DNA of 64,000 bases from Aliiroseovarius sp. S1123 (lineage in GTDB: Bacteria > Pseudomonadota > Alphaproteobacteria > Rhodobacterales > Rhodobacteraceae), in NCBI RefSeq assembly GCF_023015885.1, contig NZ_JALKBE010000003.1:248001-312000 (forward strand). The letters are read 5' to 3'. The position numbers and the translations under genes are program-made. Numbering within the stretch: position 1 is the stretch's first letter; every line of letters begins with the position of its first letter. This document shows, one piece after another, positions 8,634-17,232 of this stretch. Under the pieces are notes generated by a model. That model did not search any database and had not been told where the DNA came from. It saw only the letters and a program-made list of their open reading frames with translations.

Positions 8634-11600
8634 AGTTTGACGACGCAACCCGCGCCCAAATCCGCGCGGCGGACCCCACAGCCTCGACCTGGTTATCGGC
8701 CAACGCGGGGTCGGGGAAAACCCGCGTTCTGACCGACCGCGTGGCGCGCTTGTTGCTGGACGGCGTATCGCCGCAAAACATCCTGTGCCTCACCTATACC
8801 AAAGCCGCCGCAAGCGAGATGCAGAACCGCCTGTTCAAGCGTTTGGGCGAATGGGCGATGAAGGATGACGCCAGCCTGACGCAGGCTCTGGCCGAGCTGG
8901 GCGTCGAAGGCACGCGTGATCTGTCGTTGGCCCGTCAATTGTTCGCCCGCGCAATCGAGACGCCCGGCGGGTTGAAGATTCAGACGATCCACGCCTATTG
9001 CGCCTCGCTTCTGCGTCGTTTCCCGACCGAAGCAGGCGTGTCCCCCCAGTTTGCCGAGATGGACGACCGCGCCGCCAATGATCTGCGCGCCACTATTCTG
9101 GAACAGATGAGCGACGGGCCGCACAAAGGTGTGGTGCAAGATCTGGCGCAGCTGTTTACGGGCGAGGATCTGATGCGGCTGACGGCGGGGATCACCTCGG
9201 CCCGGATGTTGTTTGCAGATGACAGGGACGCAGCGCAGATCAACGGCTGGTTCGGCGTGGCGGCTGGCGATAGTCTGGACGCCCTGCTGGACACGTGTTT
9301 TGCACCGGATGACCTGAAGCTCTTGTCGGACCTGATCGCGAGCCTCAGAACCGGCGGCGCGACCGACATCAAGCACGCAGCTATGCTGGACGGCGCTGAT
9401 TTCAGCCAGCCAAATCTGGACCTTCTGGTACGGGTCGAGAAGGTGCTTTTGAAGCAATCTCCGCCGTTTTCCGCAAGAATAGGCTCTGTTCCGACCAAAA
9501 AACTTCAGACAGGTATCTGCGCGCCGATCATGGATCAACTGAATGATCTGATGGCGCGGGTCGAGGATGCACGGCACAAGCGACTGGCCCTTCACAACGC
9601 ACGGCGCACGCAGGTTCTGTACCGCTTTGCACACGTTTACGTCCAAGACTACGAGGCCGCAAAACTGGCGCGTGGTTGGCTGGATTTTGACGATCTGATC
9701 CTGAAAGCGGGCGCGCTTCTGACCGACCCATCCGTGGCGGCTTGGGTGCTGTTCAAACTGGACGGTGGCATCGATCACATTCTGGTGGACGAAGCACAGG
9801 ACACCAGCCCCGTGCAATGGCGCGTGATCGACAGCCTTGCGCGCGAATTCACCACCGGATCAGGCGCCCGCGACGACGTGGAGCGCACGATTTTCGTAGT
9901 GGGCGACCCGAAACAATCGATCTATTCGTTCCAAGGCGCAGAACCGGCCGAGTTTCAGCGGATGCAGCACAGTTTCGCGGATCGCTTGCAGCAGGTTGGG
10001 CGCGCCTTGGCGGTTCAGCCGCTGGAATACTCGTTCCGATCCTCTCCCGCCGTGCTGGGCTTCGTGGATATGGCGCTGGAAGGCCGGTCAGGTCTTGGGG
10101 GCGGCTTCAAGCACCGGGCGTTTTTTGGCGACAAGCCGGGGCGCGTGGACCTGTGGCCGTCGATCGAGCCGGTGAAACACGAGGAAGACCGCGATTGGAA
10201 CGATCCGGTCGACCGCCCCTCGCCGCGTGATCACCGCGTGCAGCTGGCGGATAACTTGGCGGATGACATCCAGCGGATGATCCGTGAAGAACGTTTGCCC
10301 GACGACAAGGGTGGCTCGCGGCCCGTCGATCCGGGCGACATTCTGGTTCTGGTCCGATCCAGAAGTGAACTGTTTCACGAGCTGATCCGCGCCTGCAAAG
10401 CGCGCGACATTCCGATTGCTGGGGCAGACCAACTTCGCATCGGGGCAGAGCTTGCGGTGAAAGATCTGACCGCGCTTTTGTCTTTCCTTGCCACACCCGA
10501 GGATGATCTGTCGCTGGCGGCTGTGCTGCGGTCCCCCTTGTTCGGGTGGAGCGAAGACGACCTGTTCCGACTGGCGCATTATCGCGGCAAGAATAAATTC
10601 CTGTGGCAGGCTTTATCCGAGCAATCAGAGCAATATTCTGCAACGTTAGAGACACTTCATGACCTGCGCGACCGCGCGGATTTCTTGCGACCCTACGAGC
10701 TTTTGGAGCGTATCCTGACCCGACACGGCGGTCGCAAAAAGCTGCTCGCGCGGCTGGGCCAAGAAGCCGAGGACGGCATTGATGCGCTGCTGCATCAAGC
10801 GATGAACTATGAGCGGCTTGAGATCCCCAGTCTAACCGGATTTATCACGTGGCTGGAAACCGGGGACATCACGATCAAGCGGCAGGTGGACAGCAAGGGG
10901 CATCTGGTGCGAGTGATGACGATCCACGGATCGAAAGGGCTTGAGGCGCCGATTGTGATGCTGCCAGATTTGGCGGCGCGGCGCGCTTCGGACACGCCGC
11001 AGGTCGGCAAGCTGCCGTCGGATCGGCCCTTCTGGTTCCCATCGAAAGCGGACCGGACCGAAACGATTGACGAAGTCGCCGAGGGCTTGAAAGAGGCCGA
11101 GATCGAAGAACGCACAAGGCTGCTTTACGTCGCGATGACCCGCGCCGAGCAGTGGTTGATCCTGGCCGCCGCCGGGGACCTTGGGAGGGCCGACACTGGC
11201 TGGTATCGCGTGGCCGAGGCTGCGATGGAGCGCGCGGGTGGGGCTGATTGTGTCTTCCCGACAGGCACGGGCAAACGCTATGCTACGGGCGATTGGCCTG
11301 AACCCGGGGTGAACGACCCCACCGCACAGGACGCCGCGCCAACCCCGCTGCCGGATTGGCTGAGCAGTCAGGCTGCGCCGCCTGTCAGCGCGCCAAAACC
11401 GCTGTCTCCGTCCGATCTGGGCGGCGCGAAGGCGCTTCCCGGTGAGGCAGAGCTGGCAGACGGGCAGGATCCTTTGATCCGCGGACGTCAAATTCACGCG
11501 CTGCTGGAGCATCTGCCGAACGTCGCCTCGGAAAGCTGGGCAGGCGTTGCACAGCATCTGTTGTCCAACGGCCCGGATGCGGCGGAAGCCCATGTGATCG

Positions 11601-11998
11601 ACGCGCTGACCAACGAGGTCTCGGCCCTGCTGACAGACCCGACGCTGGCACATCTTTTCGACGAACGTAGCATCGCCGAAGCCCCCATCACCGGGCATCT
11701 GCTGGATGATCCCATGCGCATCCTGCACGGGTTTATCGACCGGCTGATCGTTGCCGATGATCACGTGCTGGCCGTGGATTTCAAATCCAACCGCATCACC
11801 CCGGATCGTCCCAACCAAACGCCCGAAGGTGTGTTGCGCCAGTTGGGCGCCTATCGTTGGATGCTACGCGCCATTTATCCCGATCGACCCGTCCACACCG
11901 CGATCTTGTGGACACAAACGCGCGAGCTGATGCCTTTGGACGACCAACTTGTCGATGACGCATTTGGTCGCCTTGACGCTGAGGGTCAGGCTACATAG
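8630..11998 (+). CDS. addA: Double-strand break repair helicase-nuclease AddA
   Basis: AddA is the UvrD-type helicase and nuclease subunit of AddAB. The 1122-residue protein has Walker A (ANAGSGKTR) at about residues 24-32, the helicase motif CLTYTKAAASEM, Walker B ILVDEAQDTSP near residue 386, GDPKQSIYSFQGA, VMTIHGSKGLEAP, LLYVAMTRA, and the C-terminal nuclease motif AVDFKSNR near residue 1047. All expected motifs are present, so the enzyme should be active. Carries a GTTAGAGAC copy at 10645. It is 33 bp upstream of trxA. Confidence 0.97.
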   Translation: MKFDDATRAQIRAADPTASTWLSANAGSGKTRVLTDRVARLLLDGVSPQNILCLTYTKAAASEMQNRLFKRLGEWAMKDDASLTQALAELGVEGTRDLSLARQLFARAIETPGGLKIQTIHAYCASLLRRFPTEAGVSPQFAEMDDRAANDLRATILEQMSDGPHKGVVQDLAQLFTGEDLMRLTAGITSARMLFADDRDAAQINGWFGVAAGDSLDALLDTCFAPDDLKLLSDLIASLRTGGATDIKHAAMLDGADFSQPNLDLLVRVEKVLLKQSPPFSARIGSVPTKKLQTGICAPIMDQLNDLMARVEDARHKRLALHNARRTQVLYRFAHVYVQDYEAAKLARGWLDFDDLILKAGALLTDPSVAAWVLFKLDGGIDHILVDEAQDTSPVQWRVIDSLAREFTTGSGARDDVERTIFVVGDPKQSIYSFQGAEPAEFQRMQHSFADRLQQVGRALAVQPLEYSFRSSPAVLGFVDMALEGRSGLGGGFKHRAFFGDKPGRVDLWPSIEPVKHEEDRDWNDPVDRPSPRDHRVQLADNLADDIQRMIREERLPDDKGGSRPVDPGDILVLVRSRSELFHELIRACKARDIPIAGADQLRIGAELAVKDLTALLSFLATPEDDLSLAAVLRSPLFGWSEDDLFRLAHYRGKNKFLWQALSEQSEQYSATLETLHDLRDRADFLRPYELLERILTRHGGRKKLLARLGQEAEDGIDALLHQAMNYERLEIPSLTGFITWLETGDITIKRQVDSKGHLVRVMTIHGSKGLEAPIVMLPDLAARRASDTPQVGKLPSDRPFWFPSKADRTETIDEVAEGLKEAEIEERTRLLYVAMTRAEQWLILAAAGDLGRADTGWYRVAEAAMERAGGADCVFPTGTGKRYATGDWPEPGVNDPTAQDAAPTPLPDWLSSQAAPPVSAPKPLSPSDLGGAKALPGEAELADGQDPLIRGRQIHALLEHLPNVASESWAGVAQHLLSNGPDAAEAHVIDALTNEVSALLTDPTLAHLFDERSIAEAPITGHLLDDPMRILHGFIDRLIVADDHVLAVDFKSNRITPDRPNQTPEGVLRQLGAYRWMLRAIYPDRPVHTAILWTQTRELMPLDDQLVDDAFGRLDAEGQAT
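10645..10653 (+). repeat. GTTAGAGAC motif copy (inside addA)
   Basis: Exact nine-base copy, read in frame as TTA-GAG-ACA-CTT (Leu-Glu-Thr-Leu). The twelve bases from TTA onward are identical to the addB copy although the two proteins are not alike here. Confidence 0.6.
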
Positions 11999-12031
11999 GT
12001 TCTGATCAACCAAATTTTTAGGAGAACACAC

Positions 12032-12352
12032 ATGGCAACCGTCGCTGTCACCGATGCCACCTTTGACGCAGAAGTCCGCAACTCGGACATTCCTGTCGTT
12101 GTTGATTTCTGGGCCGAATGGTGTGGCCCTTGCAAACAGATCGGACCGGCCTTGGAAGAGCTGTCGACCGAGTATGAAGGCAAGGTCAAAATCGTGAAGG
12201 TAAACGTGGACGAAAACCCGAATTCGCCGGCCCAGATGGGCGTGCGCGGCATTCCGGCACTGTTCATGTTCAAAGACGGTCAGGTGATCTCGAACAAAGT
12301 GGGCGCTGCGCCGAAAGCTGCGCTACAGTCGTGGATCGACGAAAGCGTTTAA
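12032..12352 (+). CDS. trxA: Thioredoxin 1
   Basis: Cytoplasmic disulfide reductase of 106 residues with the active site WCGPCK at residues 30-35 and the cis-proline segment RGIPALFMF. It supplies electrons to ribonucleotide reductase and other targets. AGGAG sits nine bases before the ATG. It is the last gene of the tsaE-to-trxA run and is followed by a strong intrinsic terminator. Confidence 0.97.
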   Translation: MATVAVTDATFDAEVRNSDIPVVVDFWAEWCGPCKQIGPALEELSTEYEGKVKIVKVNVDENPNSPAQMGVRGIPALFMFKDGQVISNKVGAAPKAALQSWIDESV

Positions 12353-12373
12353 TCCCGGCACATAGCCAAAAGA

Positions 12374-12402
12374 AAAGCCCCGCAAATTGCGGGGCTTTTT
12401 TG
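12374..12402 (+). terminator. Intrinsic terminator after trxA
   Basis: Stem AAGCCCCGC / GCGGGGCTT with an AAATT loop, followed by a T-run. It closes the trxA unit. The stem also precedes A-rich sequence on the other side, so it could act on the facing L,D-transpeptidase gene too. Confidence 0.9.
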
Positions 12403-12421
12403 TATCTACGGTGCGCTGCAG

Positions 12422-13024
12422 TCAGATCAACAGAACCTGCGCGCCATTCTTCGTCAGCGCGAACAGCTCGGCGATATGTTCGTTATACAGGCCGATGCAG
12501 CCGTTCGACGACTGACGCCCAATCTTGCGCGTGTCGTGGGTGCCGTGGATCCGATAGTATTTCCACCCCAGATACAGCGCATGGGTGCCCAGCGGGTTGT
12601 CGGGGCCGGGGCCAACAAAGGACGGCCATTCCGGGTTGCGCTTCTGCATCGCAGGCGTCGGCGCCCAGGACGGGCCTTCCACCTTGCGGATCACGCTGGT
12701 GCGGCCACGGCGGGTCAGATCTTCGCTGAGCGGGACCGAGGTCGGATACAGGCGATAGGTCGATTGATCCTCGGACCAATAGTGCAAACAGCGCGAGCTG
12801 ATGTCGACAAGGATCACACCGTTCTTGGTGTTGCTGAAATAGGGCTGCCAATCCAGCGTGCGGAAGCTGGAAATATTCCGCTTCACCACTTCAGTCAGAT
12901 CGCGTTCAACCGCAGTCGAGTTGTCAAACTGCGCAAGCGCAGGCGACGCCACACCGCCCGCTGCGGCGGCAACACCGGTCAAAAACGTACGACGGCCAAT
13001 CTGTGTTTTGGGGGTGTCACTCAT
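12422..13024 (-). CDS. L,D-transpeptidase (YkuD domain), Tat-exported
   Basis: L,D-transpeptidases make 3-3 peptidoglycan cross-links or attach proteins to the wall. The 200-residue protein starts with a twin-arginine signal (GRRTFLTG at 10-17, then an Ala-rich segment ending ASPALA-Q), so it is probably exported folded by Tat. The YkuD catalytic motif is present: IHGTHD, then IGRQSSNGCIGLYNEHI with nucleophile Cys176. Convergent with trxA. A second, unrelated-looking L,D-transpeptidase lies 0.7 kb away. Confidence 0.93.
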   Translation of the reverse strand: MSDTPKTQIGRRTFLTGVAAAAGGVASPALAQFDNSTAVERDLTEVVKRNISSFRTLDWQPYFSNTKNGVILVDISSRCLHYWSEDQSTYRLYPTSVPLSEDLTRRGRTSVIRKVEGPSWAPTPAMQKRNPEWPSFVGPGPDNPLGTHALYLGWKYYRIHGTHDTRKIGRQSSNGCIGLYNEHIAELFALTKNGAQVLLI

Positions 13025-13193
13025 ATTGCCACTCCAATGAACTAACTTTTGTTAATGTACCCTATATTGCGCGACGGCATCAGTCGCAAATCAAACCGGC
13101 GTGAATCGGCAATATCACGCACCCGTTGTTTGAATTCGTTTCATAGTGTCTATAGTGAAGCGCCTGAACAAGATTATTTTGATGAGAGTACCC

Positions 13194-13688
13194 ATGCGCG
13201 CGATTTTGTTGGCTTTGGCCGCAGCAACAGCTCTGACAGCTTGTACGACCAGCACAGGTAATATCGGAGACGGCACCAAAGTGTACCGGATTTCGTCTTC
13301 GCAAACGTCGCGCGTTCAGTACCGCATGCTGGATTCCGTGAACGAACTGCGTGCCGCGTCGGGCGCCGTGCCGCTGCAACTGGACAGCCTGCTGACCGCT
13401 GCTGCCAAAACCCATGCCCAAGACATGGCGGTACAGAACCGCCCGTGGCATTTCGGCTCGGACGGGTCGTCGCCACTGGATCGCGCCAATCGCGTCGGCT
13501 ATCCGGGGCTTTATTTGGGCGAGACGATTTCCGAGACCTTTGAAAGCGAGCTGACCACCCTGTCGGCCTGGATGGCGAACCCGGACACGCGTCGCATCAT
13601 CATGGATCCGCGGGCGCGCAACATGGGGTTCTCGTGGCATCAGGAATCCAATGGCAAGATCTGGTGGGTTCTGGAAACCGGCGCCTAA
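13194..13688 (+). CDS. CAP (SCP/PR-1-like) domain lipoprotein
   Basis: A 164-residue secreted lipoprotein: short signal peptide ending in the lipobox LTAC (Cys17), then a CAP domain recognisable from VNELRAASGAVPLQLDSLLTAAAKTHAQDM, GLYLGETI and ISETF. Bacterial CAP proteins are secreted and mostly of unknown function. ATG 13194 is chosen for GAGAG five bases upstream; ATG 13182 and GTG 13146 in frame are alternatives. It lies between two L,D-transpeptidase genes, which suggests an envelope role but does not prove one. Confidence 0.8.
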   Translation: MRAILLALAAATALTACTTSTGNIGDGTKVYRISSSQTSRVQYRMLDSVNELRAASGAVPLQLDSLLTAAAKTHAQDMAVQNRPWHFGSDGSSPLDRANRVGYPGLYLGETISETFESELTTLSAWMANPDTRRIIMDPRARNMGFSWHQESNGKIWWVLETGA

Positions 13689-13706
13689 ACCCTTCGAAAC
13701 AAACAA

Positions 13707-13734
13707 AAAGCCCGCCTCATCCGGCGGGCTTTGT
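13707..13734. terminator. Bidirectional intrinsic terminator
   Basis: AAAGCCCGCC / GGCGGGCTTT stem with a TCATCC loop, between the convergent CAP lipoprotein and L,D-transpeptidase genes; A-rich on the left, T-rich on the right. Confidence 0.85.
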
Positions 13735-13735
13735 C

Positions 13736-14230
13736 TTAGGGGTTGATGTCGATAACTGTCCCCAGCCGAACCATCGTATAGATCTCGCGCATCTCACGAT
13801 CCTTGACCGAGATACAGCCCGCCGTCCAATCCGGGCCATTCGGGTCCTTGGGGCGCGGACCACCGTGGATGAATATCTCGCCGCCGGGCGGCTTTCCGCG
13901 TGCCCGCGCATATTCCACGTCTTTCCGATTGGGATAGGAAATACCGATCGACAGATAGAAGGCGCTGTTGGGATTGCGGCGGTCGATGACATAGCGTCCC
14001 TCGGGCGTCTTGCCGTCGCCTTCGAACTGCTTGTGCCCATTGGGGGCGAAGCCAAGATCGATGTCATAGCGCTTCAGAATCTCGGTGCCGTGCAGAAGAT
14101 ACATCTTCCGAGCGCCCTTGTTCACAACAATCCGCGTGACCTCGGGCCCGTCATACCGGGTTATCTTCTCGCCGCAGGACGCGGTAAAGAGAAGGGCAAG
14201 CACTGCTGCAACTGCAACGACGATTCTCAT
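13736..14230 (-). CDS. L,D-transpeptidase family lipoprotein
   Basis: A 164-residue lipoprotein with lipobox TASC (Cys19) and a YkuD domain: FIHGG with His122 and the nucleophile in TAGCISVKDREMREIY (Cys139). The sequence around TPEGRYVIDRRNPNSAFYLS is typical of the YafK/ErfK-like branch, whose members cut or form peptidoglycan-protein or 3-3 links. Start gives a clean lipoprotein signal. Faces the CAP lipoprotein across a shared terminator and is followed on the same strand, 34 bp upstream, by the RNA methyltransferase gene. Confidence 0.9.
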   Translation of the reverse strand: MRIVVAVAAVLALLFTASCGEKITRYDGPEVTRIVVNKGARKMYLLHGTEILKRYDIDLGFAPNGHKQFEGDGKTPEGRYVIDRRNPNSAFYLSIGISYPNRKDVEYARARGKPPGGEIFIHGGPRPKDPNGPDWTAGCISVKDREMREIYTMVRLGTVIDINP

Positions 14231-14264
14231 GGGTCACCCGTAGTTTTTATTGGGCAGGTCCGAC

Positions 14265-15488
14265 TTATCCGCGCCGGAAACTGGCCACCTGCTCGGTATG
14301 TGTGGACCAGCGGAACTGGTCCACGACCTGTATCCACTCCATTTCAAACCCTGCATCAAGCAAAATCTTGGCATCTCGCGCAAAACTGACCGCGTTGCAC
14401 GACACCATTGCCACAACTGACAGGTCCGAGGCCGCAATCTGTTCGATCTGTGCCTCGGCCCCGGCACGCGGGGGGTCGATAACTGCGGCGTCGAAGCGTT
14501 TCAGGTCCTCGGCATAGAGCGGGTTTCGGAACAAATCGCGGGTTTCAGTGGTGACCTTGTGCAGACCCTGCGCATGACGCCAGCCTGCATCGAGCGTTTT
14601 CAACATGCTGCCCTCGCCCTCGACCGCGTGGACCACGGCGTTTTCCGCCAAGGGCAGCGCGAAGGTGCCGCAGCCCGCAAACAGGTCCACAATGTGGTCG
14701 GCGTCACCAACGGCCTCGCGCACGGCGGCCAGCAAAGCGGCTTCGCCTTCGCGGGTGGCTTGCAGGAACGCACCGGGCGGGGGTATCACGGCGGCGGGTC
14801 CAAAGCTTTGCGTCGGAGGGGTTTCCATCGCGATCACCTCGCCGTCCCACGACAGGCGCGCGAAACCGAACCGATGTACGGCCTGCCCCAACTGGGATTC
14901 AAGCGCGCGGTCCAGTGGCTTGCCGCCCGTCACAGAGACATCCAGCCCCACATCAGAAACCGTCGCGTTGATCGACAGCTCGCCCTTGCGCGAGCCGCCA
15001 ATCACCGTCAATTCGCCCAGCGCGGGCAAGGCTTGCAAGATCTCTGAATGGATCAGATGACAGTCCGAAACCTCGGTGATTGTGCCGGAGCGGCGGCCAT
15101 GAAACCCGACAATCGGGGCTTTCTTCCCCCGCCGAGCAGACAGCACCGCACGGCGTCTGGACCGCGCGGACGAGGTGTGGATCGGCCTGAAATCAGTTTC
15201 TATTCCATGGGAACTCAGCGCATTTTGGACAATCTCGGTCTTCCAGTTCGCCACGAATTCATCCGAGGCATGCATCAACGAACACCCCCCGCATGTGTTG
15301 TAATGCGGGCAGGCCGGTTTGACCCGGTCGGCCGAGGGCGTGACGATCTTTGGTGTCTCGATCCGGTCGCCCACAACGTCACCGCGCACCACCTCGCCCG
15401 GCAGGGTGCGGGCGGCGAAGATCGGCCCTTCGGCAATCCCATCGCCCAAATGGCCCAGACGGGTGATGGTGTGCGTCATATCGCTCAT
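14265..15488 (-). CDS. RNA (uracil-C5) methyltransferase, TrmA/RlmD family
   Basis: SAM-dependent enzyme that methylates a uridine in 23S rRNA or tRNA; which site cannot be read from sequence. The 407-residue protein has a short N-terminal TRAM-like segment, an iron-sulfur cluster motif CPHYNTCGGC (Cys60, Cys66, Cys69), the SAM-binding region IVDLFAGCGTFALPLA, the catalytic IDPPRAG and the nucleophile in VAMVSCNAVSFARD. The start overlaps the stop of cca by 4 bp, so they form one unit. Confidence 0.9.
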   Translation of the reverse strand: MSDMTHTITRLGHLGDGIAEGPIFAARTLPGEVVRGDVVGDRIETPKIVTPSADRVKPACPHYNTCGGCSLMHASDEFVANWKTEIVQNALSSHGIETDFRPIHTSSARSRRRAVLSARRGKKAPIVGFHGRRSGTITEVSDCHLIHSEILQALPALGELTVIGGSRKGELSINATVSDVGLDVSVTGGKPLDRALESQLGQAVHRFGFARLSWDGEVIAMETPPTQSFGPAAVIPPPGAFLQATREGEAALLAAVREAVGDADHIVDLFAGCGTFALPLAENAVVHAVEGEGSMLKTLDAGWRHAQGLHKVTTETRDLFRNPLYAEDLKRFDAAVIDPPRAGAEAQIEQIAASDLSVVAMVSCNAVSFARDAKILLDAGFEMEWIQVVDQFRWSTHTEQVASFRRG

Positions 15489-16630
15489 TTCAACAGTTCC
15501 TCACGCGTCAGGGTAAATTCCGATGCGATCCAACGGGTTTCGAGTTCACGCAGCTTGTCGCCCAGCGCGGGGCCGGTGATGCCCGGCATCAGGTCGGCGG
15601 GCTTGATGGGGAACTTGGCTGCGGTTCCGGCGTCAATCTGGCGTTCCAGCCCATCGGCCAGCGGCATTTCAAGCATCACAGCGCGCAGAAGCGCAATGTT
15701 ACGTGCTTGGTCGGGGCCCAACCGGAAGGCCAGTTCTCCGACAGCGGCGGATGACCCAATCTCATCGCGCAAGTTCTCAAGCTGCTTCGCCTGTTTCTTA
15801 GACAAGCGCAGCGCCTTCGCGACGCCTTGCCCGCCCAAAAGCGCCAGTCGCCGCAAGGGGTCTGCGGCCAAATCTGCTTCCAGATGCACCAAAACGGCCA
15901 GCTTCGAGGCATCAGCACCGGGCAAAATACACGCCAAAACGCCCGACTGCTCCATGGCAGCCATGGCCGGCGCAGGATCAGGCGCGGAGAGGATTTTCAG
16001 CATCTCCAGCCCGACACGTTCCTTCGAAAGCGTCTCTAACCCATCCAAATTTGCCGCACAGGCCGCCAAACCATCGGGATCAATCCCCGCTGCGACATCG
16101 CCATACCAAGCGTGAAACCGGAAGAAGCGCAGCGTGCGTAGGTAATCCTCGCGGATGCGTTCACCCGCATCGTCAATGAACCGCACCCGGCACGCCTGAA
16201 GATCGGGAAGCCCGCCCAAAGGGTCCAAAACCTGCCCGGTTGGATCGGCATAAAGCGCGTTCATCGTGAAATCGCGGCGGTGTGCGTCATCCTCGATCCG
16301 ATCCGAGAACGCCACGACCGCGCGCCGCCCATCGGTCTGGACATCTTTGCGATAGGTCGTGATCTCGTACGGTTCGTGATCAATGACAATCGTCACCGTG
16401 CCATGCTCGATCCCCGAGGGCAGAACGCGCAGGCCCGCAGCCTCGGCCAGTTCCATCACGCGCGCGGGCCGCGCATCCGTACACATGTCCAGATCCGAGA
16501 TCCCGACCCCCAACAAGTCGTTGCGCACGCATCCGCCGACGAAATAGGCCTGATATCCCGCGTCAGACAACAACGCACAGACACGCTGCGCGCCCGGGTC
16601 GTTGATCCAATCACCCTGAACACGCGTCAT
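15485..16630 (-). CDS. cca: CCA-adding tRNA nucleotidyltransferase / poly(A) polymerase family
   Basis: Adds or repairs the 3' CCA of tRNA. The 381-residue class II protein has FVGGCVRNDLLG near residue 31, the metal-binding carboxylates in ISDLDMCTD, then TYRKDV and RRDFTMNALYAD. A GTTAGAGAC copy lies inside it at 16034-16042. Sits between the CoA pyrophosphatase and the RNA methyltransferase with 4-bp overlaps on both sides, so the three are probably translationally coupled. A poly(A) polymerase activity cannot be excluded. Confidence 0.9.
   Translation of the reverse strand: MTRVQGDWINDPGAQRVCALLSDAGYQAYFVGGCVRNDLLGVGISDLDMCTDARPARVMELAEAAGLRVLPSGIEHGTVTIVIDHEPYEITTYRKDVQTDGRRAVVAFSDRIEDDAHRRDFTMNALYADPTGQVLDPLGGLPDLQACRVRFIDDAGERIREDYLRTLRFFRFHAWYGDVAAGIDPDGLAACAANLDGLETLSKERVGLEMLKILSAPDPAPAMAAMEQSGVLACILPGADASKLAVLVHLEADLAADPLRRLALLGGQGVAKALRLSKKQAKQLENLRDEIGSSAAVGELAFRLGPDQARNIALLRAVMLEMPLADGLERQIDAGTAAKFPIKPADLMPGITGPALGDKLRELETRWIASEFTLTREELLK
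16034..16042 (-). repeat. GTTAGAGAC motif copy (inside cca)
   Basis: Exact copy on the minus strand, in frame as TTA-GAG-ACG-CTT (Leu-Glu-Thr-Leu), the same codon context as in addA and addB. Confidence 0.6.
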
Positions 16631-17232
16631 TGTGCCAGCCTTTCAGCCAGCCCACGCAGCATCCGCGCGGTCGCGCCCCAGATGTAATATGGGCCAAGCG
16701 GCACGGTTTCATACCAGCGCATTTGGCCCTGCCAAAACCGCCCCTGCCTGCTGAACTTCGCAAGGTCAGCGACATGGTCAAAGGGCACACGGAATGCTTC
16801 TTCGACCTCGCCGGGTTCAACGATTGGAGTGAATTCAGTGGTCACCAAGCCCAAGACCGGAGTCACCGTGAAGCCGGTGACGGTCTCGTGCTCGGGCAAT
16901 TGGCCCAGAACTTCGACATGGGTCGGGTTCAGGCCGATTTCCTCATGCGCCTCACGCAGGGCGGTGGCGCGGATATCAGTGTCTATTTCGTCCCGTTTTC
17001 CGCCTGGAAAGGCGATCTGACCGGGGTGGTGCTTCAAGGCCGAGGACCGTTTGGTCAACACCAAATCCAACCCCGTTCGGGTTTCGACAAAGGGCATCAG
17101 CACACCCGCCGGGCGCAGTTTCCGCCCGGCAAGAGATTGCACGCCGGGCGACAGATCAAAGTCCGAGCTTCCCGTCCCTGACAGGGACAGGGCAGCCCGA
17201 AGGCGCGCGATTTGATCAGGCGCTGTCACCAT
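16627..17232 (-). CDS. CoA pyrophosphatase-type Nudix hydrolase (NudL family)
   Basis: Nudix enzyme of the UPF0035/NudL branch, which cleaves coenzyme A and its derivatives. Family signature LTKRSSALKHHPGQIAFPGG is followed by the Nudix segment ATALREAHEEIGL. The ATG at 17232 gives 201 residues, has AAGG six bases upstream and overlaps the hslO stop by 17 bp; an ATG at 17286 would push the overlap to 71 bp and is less likely. Downstream genes cca and the RNA methyltransferase follow with 4-bp overlaps. Confidence 0.88.
   Translation of the reverse strand: MVTAPDQIARLRAALSLSGTGSSDFDLSPGVQSLAGRKLRPAGVLMPFVETRTGLDLVLTKRSSALKHHPGQIAFPGGKRDEIDTDIRATALREAHEEIGLNPTHVEVLGQLPEHETVTGFTVTPVLGLVTTEFTPIVEPGEVEEAFRVPFDHVADLAKFSRQGRFWQGQMRWYETVPLGPYYIWGATARMLRGLAERLAQ

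Noticed and set aside
13080-13706. 208-codon minus-strand frame opposite the CAP lipoprotein
   Set aside because: No start context or domain; the plus-strand gene has a signal peptide and a CAP domain.
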